64,000 bases of DNA from Chaetoderma sp. LZ-2023a (GCA_034401795.1 CM067373.1:85228521-85292520), one strand, 5' to 3'; positions 23,657 to 37,739 are shown, counted from the stretch's first letter. Translations and numbers: made by a program. Notes: generated from the letters alone by a model not told the origin.

Positions 23657-24595
23657 ATGACTGCAACAGTCCTGTCTGCACTGCTGTATACCCCAACTCA
23701 CAATACATGGAAACAGCATCAACAGCACAACCACAACCACTGCTACCCCCGGCTCCATCATCGCCTAGGCAATCACAGTGGCAGCAACAATGGGGTGGCC
23801 CCTTCCTCACTCAGCCACCAACTGCACTCATGGAAGCTATCCGGAAACAGACCGAATTTATACAGGATGATACTGCACCAAAAACAATCCTGCAAGCAAT
23901 ATCATTGGAAACTCTTCCACAGGCACACCTGTCTGTTTAGTGGTGTTTCCACCAGTGCCACTGTTGACACTGGAGCTTCCATCACCGTTTTTAACAAGTG
24001 CTTGTATGAGAGCATTCCACCTCATAAGAAGCCACCCCTTATGCCTACAAACATATTTTGGCAAACAGCTATAGGAGCTGGTACGGTGAACCTCGTAATA
24101 CAGATAGAGGAAATGCAATTCATACAGCGAGTTGTCATTGCCTCTATTCAAAATGATGCCCTGCTTGGCTCTGATTTCCTCAGTGCCAGCGAAGCCATCA
24201 TACATTGCAGACAACAGGAATTACCCCTTGGACTGGAATCATCGCTGTACGACACATGTGCAGTGATTTTGGCATCTACAGCCACATTTGCGCTGGGACA
24301 AGAGAAAATCGTATGGCCCACTGCACCACAGTTAGGAAACAACACACACATAGCTATGCTGGAACCCGACCCTGATTACATGATCACCTCACAATGCACC
24401 AGTTCCCGGATGATCGTGGACACCACCAACAAGGATCATATACCCTTCTGGGTATTCAATGGCACAATGGACCCAATAACTCTTGAACTGGGAGTTAGTT
24501 GTGGCCATCTGGTAGATGTGATATCACTGGAGACACCCCGTACTACACCTACACCAGCATCAACTTCTGATGATTTTGCTGGAACACCTACATGA
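23657..24595 (+). pseudogene. Aspartic protease and pre-RT segment, copy D
   Basis: The frame holds TVDTGASITVF, with catalytic D-T-G-A-S at 23966-23980, the flap region, and NDALLGSDFL, typical of a retropepsin. It then runs into the segment before RT (DHIPFWVFNGTMDPITLELG). The upstream half (23657-23940) overlaps the Gag frame, where the second knuckle is read one frame away, so a Gag-Pol frameshift or an indel must join them. The protease would process Gag-Pol as a homodimer. Confidence 0.85.
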
Positions 24596-24599
24596 CATA

Positions 24600-26259
24600 T
24601 ATCTGCATGTGACACTCCATCGACACCGGAGACAACCGACCCATTCGATGTCTTCCCATTCGATGTCTTCCCATTCAATGTCTTCCCATTCACAAGGAGG
24701 CGGAAGCACATCAACAAGTGAATGACATGTTGCAGACAGGCATAATAGAGCCATCAGCATCCCCCTGAGCCAGTTCCATTGTACTAGCAGGCAAAAAGGA
24801 TGGATCTTAGCGGTTTTGTATAGACTACTGCCGCCTTAATGATCTTAGCGTCAAGGACACTTATCTATTACCTCGGATAGATCAGGCCTTAGATTCCTTG
24901 TCTGGAGCCAAGTGGTTTTGTACCCTTGACATAGCTAGTGGATAATGGCAGGTAGCAATGGATAAGGCTGATCAGGAGAAGACCGCGTTTATATGCTGAG
25001 ATGGTCTTTTCCAGTTCCGCAAGATGCCCTACGGATTGTGCAACGCTCCTGGAATGTTTGAGCATCTCATTGAGCAGGTATTAACTCCCCTGCAATGGGA
25101 GATCTGTCTCTGTTACACCAACGACATAATCGTCTTTGGCTCCTCGTTTGAGCAAACTTTGTCCAACCTGGACAAAGTTCTAATTCACTTTCACACAGCA
25201 AATTTGAAGCTCAAACGCAACAAGTGTCATTTTTTTAGACAGAACATCGAGTTCCTGGGACACATCATATCCGGCGATGGAATGGCTACTCAGCCATCAA
25301 AAACTAAAGCAGTAGCAGAGTGGCAGACACCCACTTCAGTCACGGACACCCGGAGTTTCCTGGGTCTCTGCCAGTCCTATCGTCGTTACATCCGTCACTT
25401 TAGCGAGATTGCATCACCATTATTTAGGATCACTGAAAAGGATCAACCATTCGAGTGGATGAGTGAGTGTGAAGGGTCCTTCAGGGCGCTGAAGGAACTC
25501 TTGACGACCACCCCATTTCTTGCTCATCCTATCCCTAACCTCGATTTCATCTTAAACACTGATGCATCGGCGTATGCCATTGGTGCAGTTCTATCTCAGG
25601 TCACAGAAGATGGAACAGAGCAGGTACTGGGTTTTGGTTCACATACTCTGAATAAAACAGAGAAATGCTACGCAACCACTAAGAGAGAATTGTTACCTGT
25701 GGTCTATTTCGTCAAGTACTATAAACACTTTCTGTACAGGCACCCATTTACCCTGCATACAGATCATGCCTCCCTATGCTGGCTCAAAGACCTAAAAAAT
25801 CTGGAGAGCCAGGTAGCGAGGTGGCAGGAATCCCTGCAAGCCTTTAACTTCAATGTTGTTCATAGACCCGGCAAACTGCATGGAAATACTGATGCCCTGA
25901 GCAGAATCAGTCGCGCGGAAGAACAAGAAGTGGCTACCACCATGACACATACTACACAGCCATCTCCAGTGTTCCCCGAATTGTGGTGCACAGAGTGGAA
26001 TATGGAGACAGTCGCTCATGAACAAGCAACAGATGCGCAAACACAGAACTTATATGCGTGGATCCAGGAGGGGGTACGTCCTCTTAAGGAGTCTGTTACA
26101 GCACTTTCTGTGATGGCAAAATACTACTATCAAAGGTTTCGAGAATGTCATATGCAAGATGACATCCTCTACATTAACATCTGGATAGTGATCCCGGAGC
26201 ATTATAGTGAAACCATCTTAGTGCAACTGCACGACAGTGCTGAACACCTAGCCATCTAG
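24600..26259 (+). pseudogene. Reverse transcriptase and RNase H, copy D
   Basis: The RT entry (24790-25010) has stops, among them in KKDGS*RFC, ASG*WQV and FIC*DGL. From 25024 a 411-codon frame is open: MPYGLCNAPGMFEHLIEQVL, the YxDD box as C-Y-T-N-D-I (25114-25125), the RT thumb, RNase H (LNTDASAYAIGAVLSQ, KRELLPVVYF, LHTDHASLCWLK, HGNTDALSRI) and the start of the integrase zinc domain (LHDSAEHLAI, an HX4H). The first Asp of YxDD is Asn, so this RT is catalytically dead whatever the stops. Confidence 0.92.
24643..24687 (+). repeat. 15-bp tandem triplication inside pol
   Basis: Three units of ATTCGATGTCTTCCC (third with one change) add five-residue repeats (PIRCL) to the segment before RT. 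Copies A and B have a single unit here. Confidence 0.85.
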
Positions 26260-26975
26260 TGAACTACAACACGAATTGAACAGAGATTCCCCTGGATTGG
26301 GATATGCGATAGTGTGAGGGCATGGGTCGCCAAATGTGTTAAAATTGTTGGTGCACCGTGGGAGCATGTGGCTATTGATGTGCTCGGACCCTTGAATACG
26401 ATGGATGAAGGAAATAAGTACATCCTTGTATTACAAGATTATTTTATGAAGTGGGTAGAAGCATTTGCTTTGCCGGACAAAGAGGCATCTACAGTAGCAG
26501 ATGTCCTGACAAGCAATGTGCTCTGCTGATTCGGTATGCCCTATGAACTGCACTCCGACCAAGGAAGTAATTTTGGGAGCTGGCTGATCTCTGAGCTCTG
26601 CAAATTGTTTCATACAGTCAAAACACTCATAACGCCCTACAATTCGAGTAGTGATGGGATTGCAGAACGGTTCAACCACACCTTGGCAGAGATGCTGACA
26701 AAGGAAGCATGCCTTGATTGTTGGGATTGAGATCTGCGACTCCCATATGTGCTCATGGCATACCGCCCTTCAATCCATTCCAGCACAGGTTATACCCCTG
26801 TTCGGTTAATGAGTCCATGAATTAGCCTTACCCCTAGATCTAGCCATGCCCCAGATTCCAGGAGAGAAAACTTCACCATCTCCCTATGTAGAGCTCATGC
26901 AGCAGCGAATAGAACAGACCCATGAGCTGGTGAGAGCAACATTATCCACTACACAGCGACGTCAGAAAGCGTGGC
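26260..26975 (+). pseudogene. Integrase core, copy D
   Basis: After a TAG at 26257 the frame encodes the end of the zinc domain (WVAKC; the CIPCQRR part seen in copy B is deleted) and the DDE core: HVAIDVLGPL (26371), ELHSDQGSNF (26546) and AERFNHTL (26664). Stops occur near 26528 and 26728. It would insert the cDNA into chromatin. Confidence 0.87.
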
Positions 26976-27890
26976 ATGACCGGTGAGTGCATGGAGACCC
27001 ATATGAGGTGGGGGAAAATGGTTTGGGTTCACGATTCGCGACGTTCTGCAAATGTGCCAAGTAAACCGAGTTACCAGTGGAAAGGCCCTTATGTGGTAGA
27101 AGGTAAGAAGTTGGACGTGACCTATCATATCCATGCCTCGGATGGCCTGACCTCAGTCATACACTTTGATCGACTTAAACCTTGTGTCAGTGACGACCCA
27201 GTGGCAGAGCTCGGACAGAGCGTTCCACGGGACACTGGTACGCAGACAGATGTCTCTACGGAAACAAGTATTCCCGACGTTAGTCCAGAACACCACGGTG
27301 TCAATTCGACCCCTCTCCTGCCAAGCCAGGAGTCTGGCGAACATATGACTAACGCTGAGGACGATGATGAGATACGTACTCGCCATCTCAGAGCGGGTCT
27401 ACACGACCTGGGAAGTCATATCTGAAGACTCTCGTTTGTGCTGTCCAAGGAGAAGGGCGGAAAAGTTGTTTCGCCGACCTATTACTATTCCCACACACTT
27501 CATGCTTTTACCCCAATTATAGAGTTACCACTAGCGGAAGCTGAGGCTGCCCTGGGGCAGGCTTCTTGTGGGGTGGAACATGTAATAAATAGCATGGAAG
27601 TAAAGAGGCTTCTGAGACCTTGGCTTGTTTTGAAGAACAGCAAACACCGCACAACTTGGTGTACCCCTCCACAACATCAAATCGCGAGACCACCACCTAT
27701 CCAAGGTGCATCCCATCCTATGCCACCACCACACCCACTCCAACTCGCGGAGGTGGCATCCCACACCAAAGCAACCCCCCCCCCGCTGGTAGTGGGCAGG
27801 GAAGCAGCCTGTTCAGCAGACTGTCGGCTTGACTATTCCCGGTACTTAAACACTATGACAGAGTACCAACCGTCGTGTAAGGGGAGATGA
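26976..27890 (+). pseudogene. Integrase GPY/F-like tail and Pol C-terminus, copy D
   Basis: It encodes YQWKGPYVVEGKKLDVTYHI and SVIHFDRLKPC, a GPY/F-type module, then an acidic tail with RDTGTQTDVS (G-T-Q-T at 27237-27248). A frameshift at about 27425 leads to a Pro/His-rich end stopping near 27890. No chromodomain is recognised. The same tail occurs in copies A and E. Confidence 0.75.
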
Positions 27891-29860
27891 CCATCCCCAT
27901 CCAAAGGGCATCCCTAACCACAACCACCCTACCAAGTCCCCTGTGAGCAGTCCAAGCATCACACCCAGCCAGGAGCATATAGAACACACTTGCAAGGCTG
28001 GATATGTCAATTCATCATTGCGCGAATGCCACATATATACCCGGTTATAGAGAGGATATAACGGGGACATTCAACACCATCAACAACATCGTTAGCATGC
28101 ACCTAACTTTTGTAACATAAAAACTTAGAGACACCTTTTTCTGCAACATTTTCTCCCACACGAATGCGGGGAATTCATCACTTTCCGCAACCCAAAATTT
28201 CCACAACAGCAACAGAATTGGCATTCCCCATCTTGTAAACCTGGATCTGCCCAACTCACATTATGCCAGCATCTTACAGCAGCCGCCGACTTCCCTACAA
28301 CAGAACACCACCATCATCAACACGAGTCAACATTTTCCGCAAACATTCCCTTATTCGGTGTGCAGAAAACCGATCATATGGAAAGGAGGGACAACACCAC
28401 AGCATCGCACTATGTGGGATCCCCCACCCCACCCCTGATACGTCATACGTAAACAGCCAAACTACCACACGTCAATCACACGTAATAACAGTTAATATTA
28501 TTAAGAGAGCAAGGTTCCCGCAGTCTTTCGTCCATATCAAGTAGGAATTTGCTACTGAACGGAAAATCGATAATGGTCTGATTCAAGTTATGACAGCACC
28601 CTTCTTGGTCATCCACACTCTAAAGTAACTCAGTCCCGTCCTCGGACTCGCCATTACAGAGCGAAATACAACATGTCCGATAAAGTTGACACTACCCACA
28701 TGCAGCTGCGCCGCCCCACTGCCATAAAAACGTCACACTTCACAACAGTGCACGAATCATCCGCAGATAAGCAGCCATGCGTATCAATAAAATTCACCCA
28801 CATGACAGAGGCACAGACACTCAGGATGACTGTATTCACAATCTCCATACAGCAGCATTGTAAATTGTAAAACGGTGGCACGCACTTTCCGAGCTGTATT
28901 GTAATAATAATTAAGTTTGGTCTAGGTGAGGTGAGACTAGTCCTACCCACAGAAGAGGATGCTTGGCAGTCCACCCACTCGGAAAATACAGTCCAGCTTC
29001 GCGGGGTCAGTAGACTTGGTTTCCGCAAGACATGGAGCTGGTCAAACCAAACAATAAATTACAGGCAGCTCTACTGTTCTAATTTTGATTGATATCATGA
29101 CTGTTCTACCATGTATACACATCATTAGCTCGCGGGCTGATGAAGCAGCATCAAAACTTCGACAGTATAATCATCATGGAGAATTTCAAATATTCTCTTC
29201 CCTACATATTCCAGCCACTAATCAACACAGGCTGGAATACATCTACTACACGTGAGAGGAGGCGCATGTAAAAGATCACACGCCTATAAATGGATGCTGT
29301 TCTGAGGAACATAATAATGAAAACATATATTTCCATTTTTCGCATCGACTACGAACTGTCAGCACATCAAAACTTCGCCATCACATACAGATTGCCTACG
29401 TTTCCAATCAACCACATGCTTTCTAAACAAGAATCACGTGATCTCCACTTCCAATTTTCAGTAAATTGGGTCAAAGGCTAAAAAAAAAAGAAATCGCCCT
29501 AGACGTATCTACCACAGCGTGATGGACGAGGCAAGAGGTGGTGAGTCGGGGCCAAGTTGCTGACGTCATCACGCTCTCCCACACACCATCAGGCGTTCCA
29601 GCCTGAAATTTTAACAGACGAGTTTATAAGCATCCAACTCGAAAATCCACTTCATGCTAATTAAAAGGTGAGCTTCCACAGGAATAAGTAGTTCCGGATT
29701 TTAACGTTGATCGGAGACTCGATTTTCTGCTGAGTGGGGATGAAAGCAGCTATTCTTCCTTCCTATGTTTATATTTGCCCTCTTTACACGAAGGGAATAT
29801 TTGATCCCACCACAGGAGAATTAAAATTAAATATTTCCATATTTGGCGGGACCGACTCAC
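27891..29860 (+). other. 3' non-coding region of copy D, between pol and the accessory ORF
   Basis: Positions 28335-29860 match 51541-53110 of copy F in order, so this is part of the element and not flank. I see short open frames but no conserved protein. A CRE palindrome (29561-29568) sits inside a block GCTGACGTCATCACGCTCTC that is repeated at 32631-32650. Confidence 0.6.
29440..29590 (+). repeat. Direct repeat R2, copy 1
   Basis: About 150 nt, from GATCTCCACTTC through CTACCACAGCGTGATGGA to CACGCTCTCCCACA. Copies are at 32500-32655 and about 52725-52830. Confidence 0.8.
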
Positions 29861-29895
29861 CCTAAAACCTTCGGGTGTGGTCATCTGCCCTCCTG

Positions 29896-29919
29896 TGACG
29901 TCACCAAAATGTATAAAAG
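29896..29919 (+). promoter_or_regulatory. Internal promoter, copy D (CRE and TATA)
   Basis: A perfect CRE TGACGTCA (29896-29903), 8 nt, then TATAAAAG (29912-29919). The upstream block GGTGTGGTCATC is shared with the other two internal promoters (39640s and 53118s). The first accessory ORF start codon lies 211 nt downstream. Confidence 0.8.
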
Positions 29920-30122
29920 GAGGAAAGCGCGCACTGAAACTTCATCCAATTGTCAAACTCGACACAAGGAAAGATCGAGCATTAGGCTACTTTCATGTCA
30001 CAAACCAAATTCTGCTGTTTTCTTATTATTACTTTATGTTAATTGTCCAGGAAAGTTATGAAGTGTTATGAAAGTTTAGTTAGGTTAGGCAGTTCCGCAA
30101 ATCACCATCATGTGGAGGTAGT

Positions 30123-31013
30123 ATGTCACTCGCGGAGGACCATGACTTGTCCAACAGCTTGGAAGAATTGGCACCGGCTCGCATCAGGAAGAAGTATCCA
30201 TGTACAGCTTTACAGCATAATGGACAGCCGTGCACGCATGCGTTTTTCAGGAATTCGGACTTGACACTCTACGTCAATTGCGACCATTTACTACAGAGAG
30301 CATTCTGTGCGGACTGCAAATACCTGTATTCAGCTACTCTGTATGGTGTAACACATGCGTTATCTTTCAAACATCGTGCGTTGATTGTGACATTAAAGCC
30401 TGGTGAGCAGAGCGAAGATACAGATATCCTCACACCACGTTTTGAAACTAGACTTCCAATAACCATGCTTCCAACTGGAAAAATGGCAAAGACTAAACGC
30501 ACTAAACGATGACAAACTGACTTTACGCAAGTAGCTAGACCAACAGCATCCACAACACCGCCATCCAGCACCAGCACTCTTGCACCCATCACCACCACAC
30601 TGGCAGCACCCATAAGAACTGCACTGGTAGCACCTGCAGCATTGGTATTCACACCAACTGTAGTATCCGCTCTGGCAGCACCCGCAGTGACAACACCGGC
30701 AGCACACAGCACTTCAGCATCATCTGCATCCATGATAGGACAGCCAATATCGGTAGTGCTAATAACTCTTGTGAAAATCAGTGATCCAGTTTTACAGGAC
30801 ATTTCTGGCAGTTCAATATCTCCGCTCAGTTTAGTCATCGACGAGGAGATAAGCCTTCCGGAAGCCGTCATCACCACCACCACACGGCAGACCAGCACAG
30901 CGACATCCATGTGCAGCACTATCCTTTCCAGAGATCCTGCTGTTAGAAAGACTACTACGCTGGATCGACCCTATGCGGGAAAATTCAGATTAGCTCATCA
31001 GCCCAAGATCTGA
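30123..31013 (+). pseudogene. Accessory ORF in env position, copy D (one internal stop)
   Basis: It starts M-S-L-A-E-D, as in copies E and F. The N-terminal 100 residues carry Cys/His residues (PCTHAFFRNSDLTLYVNCDH, then FCADCKYLY), suggesting a zinc-binding fold like a C2H2 finger plus a C-x2-C pair. The frame stays open to 31013 except for one TGA at 30510-30512. It continues through a Thr/Ala/Pro-rich stretch to DPAVRKTTTLDRPYAGKF, a block conserved in copy F. I do not recognise the family. It is not an envelope: there is no signal peptide or membrane segment. A nucleic-acid-binding role is only inferred from the finger. Confidence 0.7.
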
Positions 31014-31239
31014 GCGATTCCCAGGACGTCTACGAGTAACCTGATTAAGGCGACGAAAATTCGAAGATTATCCGCAATCACTGCAACATCATCCACACCC
31101 TGCATCGCCACCTCATTCAGCCAGCGCGCAGCCAATACCACCAACACTACCACTGCCACAAACACAATGATGTCAACAGTTGCTGTTCAGTTGGAATTCA
31201 CTTTTATAATATTCAGCAGTTGTTGGTAATCGCAGTTTT

Positions 31240-32200
31240 GGAAATAATCAATGTATAGTAATCTGTGTTGGGATGAGTGAAACTGAACGTGACAAACAGA
31301 CTGAGTTAATGACGTAAGCAATCTAGTTTCTCACACTAGGCTAGAGCAGCACCACCTGGTAATGATATCTTCCAGCACGTGTGCCTTGCACCCTAGCATT
31401 CTCGAGACTTCTCCATCAATATGCAATGGACAGGATAGGACGTTGTAGTGTCCTTTAAGAATTAATAACATAATCGAACTTTGTGTATCAACTATATGTC
31501 ACTCATTCCATGGCATGCAACAACAACACATTCTGTAATGTTGTTAATTAGCTGACAGATCACATCAAAACAGAACTGGTCTCCACCGCTTTATCTATGT
31601 GATGTGCAATCTCCATGGAAGGGTTAGGCATGGTATGATTGGTTAGAATGACGTCATAACCAATAGGGATCGATCAGACTCTGCAGTAAAGAATAATGAG
31701 GAATAGATTTGTGCGCCAGGCAAAGGATGGAGGAATCACTGATTGGTTGAGAAGACCAATCAATTATCAGGTCAGAACTTTTAAGAAGAAATAAGCAGAG
31801 GTTGATTGGTAGACTGATTGTTCAGCCAGTCAAAGTGTGCCTATGGAATATCTAGAAGAGTTGTAGGAATAGTTAGGAATAGATTCATGAGAAATATAGT
31901 TATTATAATTATTATAGAACTTGGCAAGAGATCTGAATCTAAGAGTATATAAAGCGAGAATTAACTTAGATACATTAATCCACCACCATCTGTGATTCCG
32001 TAAGGTTCTCCTTACGAGCCATAGCTGTACGCTTAACAGGCTTTCATTAGAGTAGAATAAGTTAGAGTTAGAGAATAGATAAGAGATTGTTAGATTGTAC
32101 AACGTTTTGTACTTAGTGTATTATTGAGCAATTTTGCCTTTGACTAAAACTTGTTATCTTTGTAAAATAAATGTTTAATCTTACGTTTCTGTAAGACTCG
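31240..32200 (+). mobile_element. Possible solo LTR or other insertion
   Basis: This 0.9-1.2 kb block is absent at the matching place in copies E and F. It has LTR-like signals: TATATAAA (31946-31953), then AATAAA (32166-32171) about 215 nt later, and upstream a symmetrical ATTGGTTA / TGACGTCA / TAACCAAT group (31638-31664). I cannot find its ends or a target duplication. Confidence 0.4.
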
Positions 32201-32499
32201 TGTTTGTTAAGTTGAATAGGGGAATCTACTCGAGCCAAGAGAAATACTCAGTCCTTACTTGGAACCTTAGATTTAGTCAGATAGGCCCAGCAGTCATTCA
32301 AGATAAATATCGTCACCTTACCATCAGTCAGACGAGGCGAGCCGACTGCCGTCATCCTTCTCCATTACCGATAGCCGTTGTCACAGCAACACTATCCAGC
32401 TACCGGTAGTGAAGCGGGATCATCATCATTGTCGTTACTAAGTAAGAAGAAGAAGTTTCCCATCATCGAGACCTCTGAAGAGAATCCCGAAATCTTCAA

Positions 32500-32655
32500 T
32501 GTGATCTCCACCTTCTAATTTCCAGTAAATCGGATCAACGGGATCAATGGCTATACACGAAAGAACCGACCTAGACGTATCTACCACAGCGTGATGGAAG
32601 AGGCGAGAGGTGGTGAGTTGGTGCCAAGTCGCTGACGTCATCACGCTCTCCCACA
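32500..32655 (+). repeat. Direct repeat R2, copy 2
   Basis: Matches 29440-29590. It places a second CRE (32633-32640) just before the 3' LTR start. Confidence 0.8.
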
Positions 32656-33604
32656 TTTAATTAAGGTACGTTGGAACTTGAGCGTTCTCGGCGGAAGAGA
32701 GCGCCCATGTGAGCTATTGTTCTAGCTCAATCAGGTAGTAGAATAAAGAAAAAAGCATTCACCACGAAATAAAACAAACAAAAAAAGAAAAGGCCTGGAA
32801 ACATAATTCCGGATCAAAATTTAAAACTAAAAGTATGCCTCCCTCCCAAACTCTTTCGTACCTCTATGTGCACTTTTCTGATAATTATGCACTCTCGCGT
32901 CACTACTCCTCACGGTTACGTGCCTACTTGGGAAGTCTATAATTCCTGCCTAGCGTGCTGCCATGCGTTCGATCCATGAACCGTTGATCATTTGTCATGG
33001 GTGTCAAACTAGGAGGGGGTGGTGTAGTATAGATCGATCAGACGGGTACGGACCATCCCAGCTAGGCTGGGTACGGGATAACCGCTCCGGGTACGTTCCA
33101 AGCACGCCACCCTGGGTAGGATAGTACGCATGTATAAAGCCCTATGAGAGGGGTATCATTAAAATGGCTAAGTCCGTAAGAATGCATAGCACGCATGCGT
33201 GCGCAAGTTAGAGCTTCCCTGACAACACGTGTCAGTATTGGGAGAGAGTGTATGCTTATAGTGTACAGAGTTGGTACTAGTGATTTTTTAAAATCACTGT
33301 ATTCTCGTCGTTCTTGGAAGCACTCAGGGGCCATGTTCACAAAGGTGTCGTTAAACAGGCTGCTTAGCGATGTCGTTAACCAAGTTTACGATGCCATAGT
33401 GTTACTGTTTACGACAGTTAGACAAAGGTGTCATTATCTATTCGTTATTGCATCGCCTACCTATTGTCGTTGAAAGGGGAAGCACACTGCCGTGGAAATG
33501 ACATCGACAAATCATGTGTAGGTTTCACTCTCGCCCCGTGCATGTTTTGCCTATATAATTTGCGGTGTATCTGAATGCTGTTCATCAGTTCGAATCTTGC
33601 CACG

Positions 33605-35161
<1,557 letters not shown>

Positions 35162-35928
35162 GATTTGATGCAGAAATATAAAAATATATAACATGATCGC
35201 ATACATTAAACATGAATTTTGTTAAATGGGTTTATCGTGTCTTTTAATATCACGGTTACGTTAACATTTTGCTCTTTAATATTTTTCGCTTAAACCAGTG
35301 CTACATGTGAGTAATAGACTCATTATGTGGTGAGGTTCTTTTTATAATGCAACCACCACCTACAACTGTCGTGTCGGCCTGACATCTCATACGCAATACA
35401 CACATTACTGTTCCTCTCCATCCTATAATTTAGCATTCATTTTCCATATACTCTGTCCAGTGATATAGTCATATGTACATGCATTGCTCAAAATATAGCA
35501 GTAATCGATAAACAGGATTTTTGGTAAGGATAGGGAATCCAATTTTCTCATGTACAGAGAATAGTCCATGTGCAGCCAAATGCAGGATTACTTTTGTTCA
35601 CACTGCAGCCAGAAATATTTGGTTTTCAAAAATTGACGTTTCTCAGTCTGCAAATGGACATTTTCTGAGACATTTTCTGAGAGCACTACCGAGATCGATT
35701 TTGTCCAGTTTAGGCATTAAAGGCAGGTAGCCTTAAGTTAAACTGTCTGTGTATTAGCTGGGTGCCTATGTGCAAGTTCGGAACACATGAGCTAAAGGCC
35801 GTAGTATAAATTGGATGGGTGTGGAATTTATGTGCTCTACTAAAATATGGTTCACTTAAGACACTTTACTCCATCCATGCTGTTTGATATTAAAACGGTG
35901 GTTAGTGTCACTGTCATGTGTATGTGTG

Positions 35929-35977
<49 letters not shown>

Positions 35978-36263
35978 GCGTGCGTGCGTGCGTGTGTGCG
36001 TGTGCGTGTGCGTGTGCGTCTATATGTACATATCCATGTGCGTCTATGACTGTGTGCGTGTAGAGACTGATATGCATGGCCCAACAAGATATCTTTTATG
36101 CTGATCGGGCAATTTGTAATTTTGTTGTTAACATTAAAAATATAAGTCATATCAAATACCTTTAGATGGTGAAGTAATTGTGTATGACCTGATTTCTTGT
36201 TCTGCGCCCATCTTCTAGAAGTGGATTGTTATCGTCATTTTCTTCCCCGCCTAAATCACCATC
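35162..36263. other. Intergenic part of Harbinger
   Basis: It lies between the two convergent genes. Apart from a GT/TGCG microsatellite (about 35922-36020) I recognise nothing. Confidence 0.6.
35922..36020. repeat. (TG)n(TGCG)n microsatellite
   Basis: Alternating purine-pyrimidine run, potentially Z-DNA forming. Confidence 0.95.
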
Positions 36264-37221
36264 TTACTCTACTACTTCTAGGTCTGGATATCGAAGACGT
36301 CTCTCTTTACAGATGTTTTCCAACACGGATGTGCAGATGATAACTTTGAGACAGCGATCGGGCACAAACATCATGCAGCCACCGGATTTATGTAGGCATC
36401 GCCAACGAGATTTCCAAATGCCAAATCCTCGCTCACAAGATGACCTGGTAATTTTGTGTGCTTTATTATAAGATCTCTCCGGTCTAGTTGTCGGTATTTG
36501 TATCGGCGTCAGTAACCACGGTAACAAGAGATAGCCTGAGTCACCTAGTAACCATCCTCCAGTTATATTTCCTACCTCAAATTGATTAGATAATTCACGG
36601 TTTCTCCAAATAAGTGCATCGTGAGTCGCACCTGGCCATCTGGCAACAACATCAAGGAATCGGCCATCTGAGGCTAGGACACATTGGACATTAATGGCAT
36701 GATATCCTGAAATACAAATGCTCGTCTTCGGATGGTGCTTTAATAGGAATAAGTCTGCCATCCAATGCGCCGTACACATTTGGAAAGTTCGCTAGATTGT
36801 AAAAGCCCTCCTTGGTAGCTAGAATCTCTCTCTGCTCGAGTGGAAACTTTACATGTATTTCAAGTAATCTGTTCACGATCGACAGCCCCACAGCGTGTAC
36901 GCACCGGGAAACTGAGAAGCGACTAATTCCATGAACCTCACCGGTTACTGCTTGAAAACTGCCAGTGGCAAAATATCTCAATGCAGAAACTATTTGTATA
37001 GAGACTGGCAATGCTGATGAACGACGTGTAGGGTGTTGTAAGTCTGCCTCTAGTTGTTCACACAAATACAATATAGTGTCTCTGTCCAGACGATACCTTT
37101 CTATTAGAAGAGATTCTTGCATGAAGTCAATAGGATTCAACCTATCCCTGATTATTCTAGGCCTTGGTAGTGCTCTTCGACGCCTCAAATCTCTTTGAAT
37201 TTGGAAAAACGCTGCTGCCAT
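36264..37221 (-). pseudogene. HARBI1-like DDE transposase with one frameshift
   Basis: About 319 codons from M at 37221. The frame covers the N-terminal helical region (FMQESLLIERYRLDRDTILY), a helix-turn-helix-like part (GISRFSVSRCVHAV), and the DDE catalytic set: first Asp in VYGALDGRLIPIKAP, second in WLLGDSGYLLLPWLL, Glu in SSCERGFGIWKSRW. The frame shifts near 36716-36722, between EHLYF and GYHAINVQ, where related proteins are a few residues longer, so a small deletion is likely. Otherwise intact, hence a young insertion. Without the frame it cannot act alone. Confidence 0.92.
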
Positions 37222-37693
37222 GACTGATAGTTATAGTATTCTGTTAGGTCTGGCGGTATATACGTATAATACTAAGCATACAAATGTTCCATTTCACTCC
37301 TAGCGACACAATCGTGTAAAAACGACAACCAACGACAGGTTACAGGTCACCATTAAACTAACGATGTCGTTGACGAAATTCTCTTTTAACAACATGTTTG
37401 TGATTACACAATTTTTCTCAACGATACCATAACGATGCCGTTAAGGCGAACGACACCTTTGTGAACATACACCCAGGACCGGAATGAAACGATGATTTCA
37501 GAACTTTTTACATTTTTAAAATCGGGCCAGAAATTGCCGAGTTATCGTTAAAAGGCTCACTTAATTTATCTTCAAAATATTGCTTTGACATCGTAATCGC
37601 ATGTATGTATTAAATGAATGGAGAATGCGCTGCTCACGTGATAGCCACGTCACCACTTCTAGCTGCACGCTGCTTGGCTACTGCTCGCCTGTT

Positions 37694-37739
37694 GATTGGC
37701 TGAAGCGTCCTGCCTCTGACGTCACGAGTAGTACAAAAG
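37694..37739 (+). promoter_or_regulatory. LTR promoter, D/E LTR (CCAAT, CRE, TATA)
   Basis: GATTGG (37694-37699), TGACGTCA (37717-37724) and TACAAAAG (37732-37739), 7 nt from CRE to TATA-like box. The TATA is degraded at its third base. Confidence 0.75.

Noticed and set aside
30269-30919. 216-residue minus-strand frame opposite the accessory ORF
   Set aside because: It mirrors the Thr/Ala-rich sense frame, is not kept in copies E or F, and lacks any recognised feature.
35847-36150. Cys-Val and Thr-His repeat frames on both strands
   Set aside because: Translation of the GT/TGCG microsatellite. The same holds for 46904-47254 and 9604-9971.
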